Positions 41,435-54,499 of a stretch of 64,000 bases of DNA are shown piece by piece (position 1 is the stretch's first letter; each line of letters opens with the position of its first letter). A program made the position numbers and the translations under genes. The stretch is taken from NCBI GenBank assembly GCA_024364735.1, contig JAGFNQ010005198.1, positions 734,802 through 798,801 of the forward strand. Direction: 5' to 3'. This stretch comes from Boesenbergia rotunda. Its lineage: Eukaryota; Streptophyta; Magnoliopsida; Zingiberales; Zingiberaceae. A model generated the notes under the pieces. That model saw nothing but the letters and a program-made list of their open reading frames with translations. It was not told where the DNA came from and made no database searches.

Positions 41435-44400
41435 ACTATACCTCCAGATGTACTTAGTGGTCAGTTCCTGACTACTCTGCCCTCCGGAGACATCATGGCA
41501 TCTACGCACTGGCTCCGTGTCATACCAGTCAGCATTTCAGACAGAGAGCTTTACTGTGATCTGGTAATACTGAATATGTCCGACTATGATGTCATTTTTG
41601 GGATGGACTTCCTGAGCAAATACGGCGCTTCCATAGAGTGCCGAAAAAGGAAAGTCGTATTCCAACCAGAGGCGGAAGAGCGGTTTGAATACATCGGAGA
41701 ACTGAAGAAGAAGGCCAGGAAATTTCTCTTAGCCATGAAAGCACAGAAACTGCTGAATACAGGATGTACTGGATTTCTAGCACATGTAGTCAATACCACG
41801 CAAGAGAAGGACCAAAAGCTAGAAGAGGTCCGAGTGGTATGCGACTACCCAGCAGTTTTCCCTGATGAGCTACCAGGCCTAGCACCAGACAGAGAGATTG
41901 AATTTGAGATCGAACTCGTTCCGGGTACAAATCCGATCTCAAAAGCACCATACCGTATGACTCCAGAAGAATTGAAAGAACTTCAAGAGCAACTACAGGA
42001 GTTACTCAACAAGGGCTTCATCCGCCCTAGTCATTCTCCATGGGGAGCTCCAGTGTTGTTCGTGAAGAAGAAAGACGGGTCCATGCGCCTGTGTATAGAT
42101 TACCGAGCTTTGAATCAAGTCACCATCAAGAACCGGTACCCTCTACCCAGGATCGATGATTTGTTCGATCAGCTAAAGGGATCCACAGCCTTCTCAAAGA
42201 TAGATTTGAGATCCGGCTATCACCAGGTCAAAGTCAGAGAGGGTGATATTCCCAAGACAGCTTTCAGAACCAGATATGGGCACTACGAGTTTGTAGTCAT
42301 GCCTTTTGGGGTCACAAATGCTCCAGCGACATTTATGGACCTCATGAACAGAGTATTCAGGGAGTACTTAGATAAGTTTGTCATCGTCTTCATTGATGAC
42401 ATTCTTATCTACTCAGGAACTCAGGAGGAACATGCTGAACATCTCAGGACAGTATTACAGATTCTTCAGCAGAGCCAGCTGTATGCAAAATTCTCGAAAT
42501 GTGAATTCTGGCTCGATCAGGTGTCTTTTCTAGGTCACATCATCTCCAAGGAAGGGGTGATGGTAGACCCCAGCAAAATAGAAGCAGTAAGTAACTGGAT
42601 CAGACCGAAGAATGCCAGTGAGATCAGAAGTTTTCTGGGTCTAGCCGGTTACTACAGGAAGTTCGTAGAGAATTTCTCCAGAATAGCCTCCCCACTGACC
42701 ACTCTTACCAGAAAGAACAGAAAGTTTCAGTGGACAGAGGACTGCGAGAACAGTTTTGCAGAATTAAAGAGAAGATTGACTAGTGCTCCCATCCTGACTC
42801 TTCCAGAGACCACTGACAGCTTTGACATATATAGCGATGCGTCTAAATTAGGACTTGGAGCAGTGCTGATGCAGAATGGCAAAGTTATTGCCTATGCCTC
42901 TAGACAACTCAAGGATTATGAGAAGAATTACCCTACCCATGACCTTGAGCTAGCTGCAGTAGTGTTCGCTCTCAAGATTTGGAGGCATTACTTATACGAA
43001 GCTCAGTGTAGGATTTTCACAGATCATCAGAGTCTAAAGTATTTCTTTACTCAGAAGAATCTGAACATGAGACAACGCAGGTGGCTTGAGCTAGTCAAGA
43101 ATTATGACATTGACATCCTCTACCATCCAGGTAAAGCTAATAAGGTGGCAGATGCACTTAGCAGAAAAGCTAGTGCCACCCTACTAGATTTTTCCACGAT
43201 GTCACAGCCCCTTCGGAAAGACTTATCGGAGTTCGGACTGGAAATTTTAGTTGGGCAGCTCTCCACTTTGACATTAGTGTCAACCCTGATTGAAGACATC
43301 CAGACAGCACAGGATCAAGATCCTGACCTTCAGAATATCAAGCAGGGAATAGCAGAAGCCGAAAATGGAGAATTTCGCCTATCAGATAATGGGACACTGT
43401 ACTACGGTGACCGCTAATGTGTTCCGAACCAAGAAGAGCTCCGAAGGAAGATCCTAGAGGACGCACATAGATCTCCTTATGCAATGCATCCTGGTTCCAC
43501 CAAAATGTACCAAGACCTCAGGGGACGTTTTTGGTGGCCTGGGATGAAGAGAGACATCGCCAGATATGTCAGTACCTGTCTGACATGCCAAGGGGTCAAG
43601 GCAGAACATCAGAGACCAGGAAGAGTTCTGCAGCCTATCCAGATTCCAGAATGGAAATGGGAAGATATTTCCATGGATTTTATAGTGGGACTACCCAGAA
43701 CAACAAATGGATATGATGCGATCTAGGTAATAGTTGACAGATTGACTAAGTCTGACCACTTCCTAGCTATCAGGATCTCCTATTCCATGGAACAGCTAGC
43801 TCAGTTATACCTCAAGGAGATCGTCAGACTACATGGAGTCCCTAGGACTATCATCTCAGATAGGGACAGTAGGTTCACTTCACACTTCTGGGAGTGCGTA
43901 CAGACAGCACTAGGCACCAAATTGAAGTTTAGCACAGCTTTCCATCCTCAAACAGATGGTCAGACAGAGAGAGTTAATCAAGTACTAGAAGATATGCTCA
44001 GAGCTTGTGCTATAGATTTCAAGGGCAGTTGGTGCAGATACCTGTGCTTAGCAGAATTCGCCTATAACAATAGTTATCAGGCCACTATCAGCATGACACC
44101 TTATGAGGCTTTATATGTGCGGAGGTGTAGATCTCCTATCTGCTGGTACGAGGGTGGTGAGAGGCAAGAGTTAGGCCTACAGACAGATCTTATAGATGAT
44201 ACCACCGTAGCCATACAGCAGATCCGCCAGAGAATAGAAACAGCTCAAAGCCGCCAGAAGAGCAATGCTGATACACGGCGCAGACCATTAGAGTTTGAAG
44301 TTAGGGATTCAGTGTTCCTCAGAGTGGCTCCCATGAAGGGAGTAATGCGTTTTGGGAAGAAGGGCAAGCTAGTCCCAGATATGTAGGACCATACCCCATC

Positions 44401-44715
44401 ACTAGAAGAGTTGGCAAAGTGGCTTATGAGTTAGAGCTACCTTCGGAGATGTCAGCTATCCACAATGTATTTCATGTTTCCATGCTGAAGAAGCATATCT
44501 CAGATGCCACCTAGGTGATAGAGCCACAGACGGTACAAGTTCGCGAAGATCTCAGTTATGATAGTCGACCTATTCAGATAATAAACCGAGCATTTAAGAA
44601 ATTGTTAAACAAGGAAGTACCATTAGTGAAAGTCATATGGCAAAATTACAGAGTAGAGGAGGCAACATGGGAACTAGAGGACAGCATAAGGCAGAAATAT
44701 CCGGAGTTGTTTTAA
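41435..44715 (+). pseudogene. T pol: partial protease, RT, RNase H, integrase, chromodomain
   Basis: Begins inside the protease after its active site (VLSGQFLTTLPSGDIMAS; then YDVIFGMDFL). RT shows the FIDD box (residues 299-302 of the frame from 41495) and MPFGVTNAPATF. RNase H shows DIYSDASKLGLGAVL. Integrase shows the HHCC zinc region (HPGSTKMY to CLTCQG), Asp in SMDFIVG, Asp in ISDRDSRF and Glu in GQTERVNQ. A chromodomain ends the protein (VIWQNYRVEEATWELEDSIRQKYPELF lies at ~44635-44712). Lesions: TAA 43415-43417, TAG 43724-43726 (usual Trp), a frameshift near 44368, and TAG 44512-44514. The product would direct integration to heterochromatin in an intact relative. Confidence 0.93.
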
Positions 44716-44737
44716 GTTCAAGGATGAACTTTTTATA

Positions 44738-44750
44738 AGGTATGGGGGAT
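44738..44750 (+). other. Polypurine tract of T
   Basis: AGGTATGGGGGAT directly precedes the 3' LTR start TGTAATGCCC at 44751. Confidence 0.85.
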
Positions 44751-44947
44751 TGTAATGCCCGAAAATTCTCAAACCTAATTTTTGAAATATCCTAGAATTA
44801 ATTCTGAATTTATGGATATCTTTATAGAATTTTTCCATGGACAAATAAGGCAAAAATGAATAAAAATAGAATGCGCAGTAATAAAATTTAAGTGGGATTT
44901 AAACCCTAGACCTATAACATGAGAAGAGAATAGACTTACCAAGTGGG
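44751..44947 (+). repeat. 3' LTR of T, first 197 bp
   Basis: Aligns with 37808-38009 with few differences. It ends at ACCAAGTGGG, where X is inserted; the 5' LTR continues ...GTGGGGTAATC. The presumed target duplicate is GTGGG (44943-44947). Confidence 0.9.
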
Positions 44948-47277
44948 TGACGGACCCAAATGGACTGTCACGAATGTGGGTCTCAAATTTAGATATTTAT
45001 AAATGAAAGCTGGAAACCCTTTTACAATCAAAAATATGGAAATGTAATATAGGGGTCACAGGTCGTATTTTTCTCGGGGATAGTTGTCTAGTTTGATTCA
45101 AACTCATGTTTATGTATCGTTTTTGTTTGGGTTTCGAAATAAGTGATTGGGATTGGAATACAATCAAAATTGAAATTGCAATGGAGAATTAAGAATAGGA
45201 ACTGTGATTTAATAAACTAAACAAGGAAATTGGCACTTAAAAACTCAATAAATGGAAACTAAATCCAAACACTTACAAGGTTTTTGAATATTGATTTCTG
45301 ATTTCAAACACAAATTGGAATGCTATGCAATGAAGTAAAAACAAGGATGGGAGTTTTCGAAAATCAGTGAGCTGAACTCAATTAAGAGCATGCGAGATTA
45401 GGACTCAACCACACAATTTAAACTCAACTAGCTAAATAGTTTTTGGGAACCAACTATTGCCAATAAAATTCGGAAATGATTGACATGTAAACTTATTGAC
45501 TCAAACACACTCACATGCCATAAATACAAGCTCAATTCGGATGCAAATGGAGCCAAGGGCAGTTGGCACGCAAGGGACAATCCCTTGTGCCAAAAACCAA
45601 ATCCACCCTTATGAAATAGGTAAAATTTCGCTCAACTGTTTCAGCTGAGCAATTCAATTGGAAAATACTGGAATTAAGAAAGAACTAAGCAAGAGTGAGG
45701 TATGGGATCGAAACTGAGATTAAAACCAGGGGAACAAAAGAAATTCAAAAATGAAATTGCTTGAACTAAGGATGTAGAAATTAAAGGCTTCCTAAAGGAT
45801 TTCCTTTCGCAACAGATCAAAGGCAACACTAACTAATGCAAAACGAGTTAAGGCAACTAGTCTAGATGCAAAGCAACTTATCTACCCATGTCTTAACAGA
45901 AACTAATGACAGAAACTGAAAATTCTGAATACCAACAACTTCACTTGGCACGCATCAACTTGGATTGGCACGCAGCAAATTACTAAGAAAACAAGCTGAA
46001 ATTCAATCTGTTAATTCACTAAACAAGTTCCTATATACTCTACTTGCGAAATTAAAGCTAAACTACAGCTAAGAACTTGAAATTCGAAATATTCAGTAAC
46101 TAAACAGCATTTCAGAACAGAACAGTGCGAGAATCAAAAGTTTACAGCTAAACTGAAATTAAACTAAGAAATTATACTCCTCGATCCCTTCCAAAGCTCG
46201 GATACTCTTTGGTTGTCAAGCAAAGGAGAGCCTCGGACCCACAAGCTCAGCAAATCATGGGGAAAAACTCATCAGCGATTGAAAACAGCTCAAACTGCCC
46301 ATTTCTGAATTTTCTAAACGATTTCTTCCTTGCAGCTGTGTCTGCGTGCGTGGATGGGTGGATGATGGTCCAAGCTACTCAGGGAACCCCTCTGGATAGC
46401 TCGGATGGAAGGTGTTGAAGCACAGCTGATCCGACGGTACCAAACTGACAGAGCTGTAGAAACCTCTCACAAACTCTGTTCTTGGGCAATTTCGATCCGG
46501 AAACAAATCTAATGAACTCCCCAATGATCTAGCACACGAACTCAGTAAGGAAACGAGTGGTCGCGCCAACCGATTGAAGAAAACTCTAAGCGAGATGAAG
46601 AACTCGATGAAGAAGGTGACTGCGGCGAAGAACTCTCAAGACGCGACAAAGCTTGCTGCGCAGGAAAATTTCCTTAAATAATAACCAGTGGACGGCTCAG
46701 ATTTGTTTGCTTCAATCCAACGGCTGATTTTCATCTGATTTGAGCCAAACTTTGATGATGGTGATCTGAGGTCAGGATCTACCTCGTGGTAGCTCGGATC
46801 CTCCAGATATGCAACGGACGGTCCAGATCAACTCTATCTGTGATTGGACGCTCTAGAGCCCTCCAAGCTTGATCCAATGGTTGATTTAGCTCTGATTGTG
46901 GTGAAACCTTCAGATCTTGATCAGGGTGCTTGATCAACCCTAGCCCTAGCTCGGATGGCTTCAGATCATCCCGGATGGCTCAGATCTAGCCGCTTTCGAA
47001 TCGAACGGCCCAGATTTAATCGTGATCTTGATAATCTGATCCGGGTCACTTCCGACTCGAGTTTGACCCAATATGCTCTAGGTCCAGGAACCTTTCATGC
47101 CTACAAAAATAAATCAAGAATTTAATGGCCAATTAACTCAAATATGTGTAATTTTGCATTTAAGTCCAAAATATGAATAAGTTCTAAAACCTAGGCAATT
47201 TCACAATTTTGGCAATAAAAACATAGATCAAATAGGGATTTAAGCAACTCAAATGATCAATAAAATGGAATCTATCA
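44948..47277 (-). repeat. LTR A (3' LTR of X)
   Basis: On plus it runs TGACGGACCCAAATGG...GGAATCTATCA (2330 bp). Both ends match the Z LTR (TGAYGGACCC and TATCA before ACTCCCCCACAC), while the middle is diverged. 45229 onward aligns closely with LTR B from 56642. A GATC-rich block occurs at ~46740-47050. Confidence 0.88.
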
Positions 47278-50200
47278 ACTCCCCCACACTTGAGCTTGAG
47301 CGTCTCGCGAAAACAGTAAAGATGTATCCCCTAGATTTACTTAAGCATAATTAGAAGCAATTGAAAAGAAATTACCTAGGGTTGCCAATTCTCATAAATC
47401 TAAGCTCTATGGATTACTATCTTGTCCTTAAATCAACAACTTGGCCTTTTCATCTATCATGAATCATTGAGATGAATCTAAATCACTCGCCTTTCAAGGA
47501 AAGTTTTGGTGGCTCTCTCCTTAAGTTCTAACCTAATGATGGAAGTGGAGCTCACTCTTACACATATGTTTCTTGCACTACCATAGGCTTGCTTATTATC
47601 TACTCTCTACCATTTATCATGATAGGATCAACATCTATAAAAACAAAGAAAAACATAGAAAATGGTAAGGAGTGGAATAAAAACTAAGAAAATGGAAAAT
47701 TTAGTAAAGTGGAAGACTTGAGTGCTTGAGGATATTTTCGATGCTTCTTGCTTCTCCATACAGTCCCCTAATGATCTCAAAAGTGTTGTGACTTCAAACT
47801 TAAATAGTTCCCTTGGATTTGGATGAAGAAACCTTCCTTGGTTCAATGTGCCAATTTCTTATCTATTTGCCAATATGTCTTCCTTCTTTTTCTGACTTTT
47901 GGTTTCTTTCCTTCTCCTTCTCTAATGAAATTAGAATGATGGTAGAACAATTTTTTTCAATTTGGATGAGAAAAGCTTCACTTGATTCAATGGTGCCGAA
48001 ACTTCCAATTTGTGTGCCATCTTGTTTCTCTCTTCTTTCCTTCTTCTCCACTTTAAAACTTCTAATAACCATTTGTTCTTCCTAGATCTGAAATTGAATG
48101 TGCACCTTCAACTTCAGATTCATTCTACACTTAATATCATGATTCATAGCTCCTCAAAAGATTTGGGCATTTCCAGAATTTCTTCTCAGCTTTTGGTCAG
48201 ATTATACAGCTGCAGTTCATCTTGTTTCTGCTGCATCCATTCCAGAATTGCTCAGAATTTATGCCATTGTCCCACTGCAATTCAGCTACATCATTTCAGA
48301 AGTTCTAAATCAATTCAGCTTCAATTCGGCTTCAAATGGAGGTCCAATTCCAGCCTCCGGCAGCAATTCCTAGCTCAGATTCAGCTCAGCTTCAATCTAA
48401 CTTGCTTGTATCATTCAGCAGCTTTCAGCTTCAGATTTCGGGAACAAACATTGCAATGCATTTCAGACTCTTTCCTCAGCTTGATTCCAGAGATTTTACA
48501 CTGCTTTCCAGCTTTGCGCAGAGTTTTCAGATAAGTTTTCAGCTACTTCTCAGCCTTGTGCAGCTTGTTCAGCTTGCCAACCAAATTTCTTTTTTTTTCG
48601 GATTTGAACTCTTAACCTCCATTTCCTTCTGATCAGCAGTGGCTGAGTTCAACAAATCTAGCCTAAACAATTGGCACAAACAGCTGCCATTTTCCCAGAT
48701 TTTCAACCTTGCATCTAAATTCAGCTTTCCATTCTTCCCGCTTCTAGCAAACTTGTAACTCACTCCCTTTTCAGTTCCTTCATTTCAGAAGCTCTCAGAT
48801 GTAGTACTCGGCAGATTCTAATAGAATACAGTTCAGAATTCTTGCTTAATGCTCAGATTTTCCAGCTTTTACTTTCTCTTCCTTTTCTCAAATTTTTTTT
48901 TTTCAGTTTTGACTCAGATTGTGTTCAGAATATCTTGATCTCAGCTTGTTTAACTTCAATTCTGACATCCTGATACTAGGTGGCTGCATTTCCGAATTTA
49001 CTTGCAGCTGGTGAAGCTCTACTTCTCAATTCCAGTAACCAACCTTGCAATTCAGTTCAGAAAAATTTTCTTAGCCTCAAATCTCACAGCTCGAATGGAG
49101 GTTTAGCAGGATTTACTTGGCACATTCTTCTTTTCTGCCCATAGCTGTATTTCCGGATTGTTTTTGCTGAAAGTCAAATTGTTCCCAGATGGTACAGCTT
49201 CAGCACTCGGCAGCTCAGATTCATATTCCTTTCAGCTTCTTTTCAGCTTCCATGATACAAAATATATTCTCAGCTCTTGAAACTGATTTTCTGCACAGAT
49301 TCTGCTTTTGACTAAGATTGTCCAGCTGCAATTTCTGTCTAAGATCCATGATGTATTGCTGCTTTCTCCCTTCTGCCCAGCTGCAGATCCAAAACAATCA
49401 TCTTCAACTTCTCTGATTTCAGCAGCTATTCGGCTGCTGATTTCATCAGCTCTTCAATTCAGATGGTCTTCAACTTGTCTTAGCTCATGCTTCTCAAAAA
49501 TTCTTTTCTTTTTCTGTTTTGCTCTCCATTTCAACTTCATGGCAGATTCATTGCAAAAACTTTGAATTCTCCAAATGAATACATCACATGGTAATGGAGA
49601 GTTGAATGCTTCACTAGGTAAGTTGATACATTGCCATATTTTTTTTTCTTTGATTTCATTGCACTGATTTTTCTTTGCTTGCCATTTAAGTCTTCAAAAT
49701 ATGATAAGGAAACTCAATTTCCAATTGCTTCCATCTCTCTAACTCATGCTTGGTACAAAACATCACTCACTTGGCACATGAAATTGCAGAAAAAAAAAGA
49801 AAAATTTTCATTGACATGAATTGCTTCTTTTGATACAATTTGCCTCCAAATCACTAATCACTCCCCCACACTTAAAACTTTGTCCGTCTCGGGCAAAATA
49901 GCGTCAAGAAAACATCCCAAGCAAACAAATCCATAGAAAAATTGGGGTTAGAATTAGGAATAAGGAAAGGCAAATAGGGTAAACATGATTTTTGCCAAAG
50001 TTGATGTGGAAAAGTAAACAAGGTGATTAGTCTCTATAGATGTGATCCAACCATTGAAATATGATTTCGAAAGAACCTAGGCAAGTTCTAGAGCACAATA
50101 ACATGTGTGTATCACAAAATAAGGCTAATCTCACTAGGTAAAAATAATTCATCTCAAATTCTCAATTAAGAATCCAACGCCAAGTAGTACTCAATATTCA

Positions 50201-50581
50201 AGATTTCATCCATAAACTCAAATCCTAAGTTTTGGCAACCAAATTTAATTTATTTTCAAAAGACTCTAACATGGCATGAAGAAAATCTAAAGGGATGCAT
50301 TTATTTCTACTCATGTAAGGAAAAGTGCTAAAAGCATAAGAAATGATATTTACAATGATTCTATTTATTCATGTCATGTATCTTAAGCATTTATTTCCTA
50401 GAACCATGAAAATGTACTAAGTGAGAAGACATGGTATTTACACTGAAGAATTTATTTGAAACTTAAAAGTATTTACTTGAGAAAATTTCTTGCTCACGCA
50501 AGCTTGAAGTTATTCTTGCAAAAAGAAAGGAAATGGTATATACAAAGAAAAAATGAATGCAAGATTTAGTGAACTCCCCTT
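47278..50581 (-). other. X 3' internal non-coding segment
   Basis: Between the integrase stop and LTR A. No credible ORF in either direction; the plus strand is rich in TTCAGCTT and CAGATT words. Athila relatives can carry an extra ORF here; X has none. Polypurine modules lie at 47278 and 49860. Confidence 0.7.
49860..49900 (-). other. Internal polypurine module of X
   Basis: ACTCCCCCACACTTAAAAC followed by GTCTCGGGCAAAA, the same composite as in Z (23577) and Y (61642), about 2.6 kb from the terminal copy at 47278. Confidence 0.72.
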
Positions 50582-53500
50582 TCAAGTTGGGTAGATAGCG
50601 TCCTCAATGTACACATCCTCCACCTCTAGCTCCTTTAGTTCTTCAAGATACCTCTTGAGCCGGTGGCCATTTACTTTCCACACCAATCCATTAGCTTCGT
50701 CCCTAATTTCAAAAACTCCATAGGGAAAAATATTAGTTATAATGAATGGACCTTCCCACCTTGATCTCAACTTACCTCTTATCAATTTCAATCTTGACTT
50801 GTATAATAGCACTTTGTCACCAATTTGAAATTCTTTGTCCACAATGTGCTTGTCATGAAATTTCTTAGTCTTCTCCTTGTAGATCCTTGAATTCTCAAAT
50901 GCTTCCAACCGGATTTCTTCAAGCTCTTGAAGTTGCAACTTCCTTTCTTCTCCCACCTTAGTAGCATCAAAATTGCAAGCTTTAACTGCCCAGTACGCCT
51001 TATGCTCAATCTCTACAGGTATGTGGCATGATTTCCCATACACAAGTCTATAAGGTGACATTCCAATGGGTGTCTTGTAAGCGGTGCGATATGCCCATAA
51101 AGCATCTTCAAGCCTTTTACTCCAATCCTTCCTATGAGGTCCCACAGTTTTTTCCAATATGGATTTGACTTCTCTATTCGACACCTCGGCTTGTCCATTT
51201 GTTTGGGGGTGATAAGCAGTAGAAACCTTATGTAATACCCCGTACTTATTAAGAAGAGCCTTCATGTGCTTATTGCAAAAATGGGATCCTTGGTCACTTA
51301 TGATAGCTCTTGGAATTCCAAACCTGCAAAAAATGTTTGACCTGACAAAACTAACAACCACAGATGAATCATCAGTCCTGGTGGGAATGGCCTCCACCCA
51401 TTTGGAAACATAATCAACAGCTAAAAGAATGTACAAGAATCCAAAAGAAGCAGGAAATGGTCCCATAAAATCTATACCCCACACATCAAATATCTCACAA
51501 AATAAAATAGCTTGTTGAGGCATTTCATTTCTAGCACTTATGTTTCCTGTTCTTTGACATCTATCACAACATGTACAAAATCTATATGAATCTCTAAACA
51601 GGGTGGGCCAGTACAATCCACATTCTAAAATTTTTCTAGCAGTCCTTTGTGGTCCAAAATGCCCACCACATGCTGAAGAATGGCAAAAAGTGAGTACAGA
51701 ATGAAACTCATGATTTGGTACACATCTCCTAATGATTTGATCACTACAAAATTTCCACAAGTAAGGATCATCCCACACATAATATTTTGCATCACTTTTG
51801 AATTTATCCTTTTGAGCTTTCGAAAAGTGTGTGGGAAAAACATGAGCTACAAGAAAATTCACTAAGTCTGCATACCAGGGTGACTCACCATGCATCTGTA
51901 AAAGCTGCTCATCTCTGAAATCATCATCTATGGCCGTGGGATCTCCATCTCCCTCCAATCTGCTCAAATGGTCCGCTACTAAATTTTCCTTGCCACTCCT
52001 GTCTCGTATCTCCAAGTCAAACTCCTGTAGTAGTAGCATCCATCTAATAAGCCTTGGCTTCGCATCTGGTTTCTTCAGGAGGTACTTTAATGCTGCATGA
52101 TCAGAAAACACAACAACATGAGAACACAATAAATATGATCTGAATCTATCTAAGGCAAAAACAATGGAAAGAAGCTCCTTTTCAGTCGTGGTGTAATTGG
52201 CTTGGGCGGCATCTAGGGTTTTGGAAGCATAGGAAATGACATGTGGTGCTCCATCTACCCTCTGTGCTAATACAGCTCCCACTGCAAAATTAGAAGCATC
52301 ACACATTAATTCAAAAGGTAAAGACCAGTCAGGTGATGTAATAATAGGAGCTGAGGTAAGAGCCTCCCTGAGCCTATGAAAAGCTTCTTTGCATTTTTCA
52401 TCGAAGTGAAACTCAACATCCTTCTGCAGAAGTCGTGTCAAGGGCCGAGCAATCAAGCTGAAGTCTCTAATAAATCTGCGGTAAAATCCTGCATGTCCAA
52501 GAAAAGCTCGAATATCCCGTACGCATACGGGGTAAGATAAAGAAGAAATAACACTGATTTTAGCAGGATTTACCTCAATACCTTTCTGAGAGACTATGTG
52601 TCCAAGAACTATCCCATGCTCTACCATGAAGTGGCATTTTTCAAAATTCAAAACAAGGTTAGTTTCAATGCAACGATGTAAAACCCTAGACAAGTTATTC
52701 AAACATGAATCAAAAGACGTGCCATAAACTGAAAAATCATCCATAAATACCTCCATGCAGTCCTCCAGCAACTCACCGAATATACTCACCATGCATCTCT
52801 GAAAGGTACCGGGTGCGTTGCAGAGTCCGAAGGGCATACGTCTATAGGCAAATGTGGCAAAGGGGCAAGTGAAGGTGGTCTTCTCCTAGTCCTCTGGATC
52901 TATGCAAATCTGAAAATAGCCTGAAAATCCGTCCAAGAAACAGTAGTGTGACTTCCCTGCCAGTCTCTCAAGCATCTGATCAATGAATGGTAGAGGGAAG
53001 TGATCTTTCCTTGTGACCTTGTTGAGTTTCCTGTAATCAATGCAGACTCTCCAGGAATTCTTGACTCTGGTGGGTACTAATTCATTACTTTCATCTGCCA
53101 CCACGGTCACTCCAGATTTCTTAGGCTCCACATGAATAGGGCTAACCCACTGACTGTCAGAAATAGGGTAAATAATACCTGCCTGTAGAAGTCTAGTCAC
53201 CTCTTTCTTTACAACATCCAATATAAGTGGGTTGAGCCTCCTTTGTGGTTGCCTCACAGGTTTGACATTTTCCTCTAAAAAGATCCTGTGCATGCAGATA
53301 GCTGGGCTGATACCTGGTATATCTGATAGTGTCCACCCAATTGCCTTCTTGTAGTGTCTCAGGACTTGCAATAATTTCTCTTCTTGTTCTGACTCCAAAT
53401 GCTGTGCAATAATAACAGGAAAAGTCTGCTCCTCTCCTAGGTATGCATACTTTAAGTGACCTGGTAATGGCTTCAATTCACTCTGGTCCTCTTCAGTAGA

Positions 53501-54499
53501 AATAAGTGGTCCCTGGGGCTTAGTGCAATCCCCTACACTCTGAATATCAGTAAAAATAGGTGATCCTTGGGGCTCTGTGCAATCCCCTACACCTAGAAAA
53601 ATGTCACCAGCTGGAAGTGTGTCTGAAATGTCTTCTGTAAAATCCTCAGTATCAGCCTCCTCTGAATCTGTAGCTCCTCTAGAAAAATCCTCCAGAAATC
53701 CCTCAGTCTCCAACTCAGTCTGCGCCAGCTCCTCTAGAATGTCCATGCTCATGATAGAGTGGTCCTCTCTTGGATGCTTCATGGTATCAAAAAGGCTAAA
53801 TTGTACAACCGTGTCTCCAATCTCCATAGAAAGTGTCCCGGCATATACATCAATCTTCGTTCTGGCCGTCTTCAGAAAAGGCCTGCCTAAAATAAGTGGA
53901 GAACGGTGTGCCAAGTAATCTCCCTCCATATCTAAAATATAGAAATCAGCAGGAAATATCAGCTCCTTTACCTTCACCAAGACATCTTCAATCATACCTG
54001 CTGCGTGGGTCTGACTCCTATCTGCTAGCTGTATCACCACTCCAGTGGGCTGTAAAGGGCCTATGCCAAGCATCTGAAAAACTGACTTGGGCATCATATT
54101 TATTGAAGCTCCTAGATCTAACATGGCGTCGTGGAAAATGGTGCTCCCTATCTCACAAGAAACAGTGAATACCCCCGGATCTTCACACTTCTGAGGGATA
54201 GTGTGGATAAGTGCTGAGATGTTCTTCCCAAAGCTGACCAATTCATTTTCCTTGAGTCTCTTTTTATGAACACAAAGATCCTTCAAAAACTTAGCATATT
54301 TGGGAATCTGCTTGATCATGGTCAACAACGGTACATTGATTTCCACCTTGCTAAATAGCTCCACTAACTCATTGAATTCCTTGGCTTTCTCTTCCTCCAT
54401 TTGCTTTTTGGCATGTGTTCTCTGCTGTGGAAAGGGTAAAGGAACCCTAAATTCATCAGTTTTGGCCGGAAATTGAGCTGCTGTATTCTGCTGTGCTGT
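50582..54499 (-). pseudogene. X pol: protease, RT, RNase H, integrase
   Basis: Protease shows MLDLGASINMMP (active-site D-L-G-A-S). An acidic linker follows with two VGDCT(E/K)PQG motifs (~53505-53592). RT shows WRVCIDYRKLNKVT, MPFGLCNAPGTFQ and FMDD (residues 31-34 of the frame starting 52837); RNase H has its Asp in MCDAS (180) and TEKELL; integrase has HSSACGGHF and CCDRC zinc ligands, then Asp 456, Asp 515 and Glu 551 with the standard 35-residue gap. The C terminus ends YIEDAIYPT. TAG at 52886-52888 interrupts RT where Gln (CAG) would fit; both halves are in one frame. Upstream, a CCC run at 54500-54502 is one base shorter than CCCC in Y (63987-63990), breaking the link to gag. Otherwise the enzymes look complete. 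Confidence 0.93.

Larger units (their letters stand above)
37808..44947 (+). mobile_element. Element T: Tekay-like chromovirus (Gypsy), 3' LTR interrupted
   Basis: 5' LTR 37808-40283 (TGCAACGCCC..., last bases TA where CA is expected), tRNA-iMet primer site, gag, pol with RT, RNase H, integrase and a C-terminal chromodomain, polypurine tract GGTATGGGGGAT, and the first 197 bp of the 3' LTR (44751-44947) before X cuts in. The gag-pol order and chromodomain make it a chromovirus; LTR style fits Tekay/Del. It sits inside the 5' LTR of C. The target duplication cannot be checked because the right end is not in the window. Confidence 0.9.

Noticed and set aside
47813..48632. Overlapping plus-strand ORFs rich in Phe, Ser and Leu
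   Set aside because: They come from the T-rich TTCAGCTT non-coding segment of X, antisense to the element, with no domain or homologous frame kept in Y.
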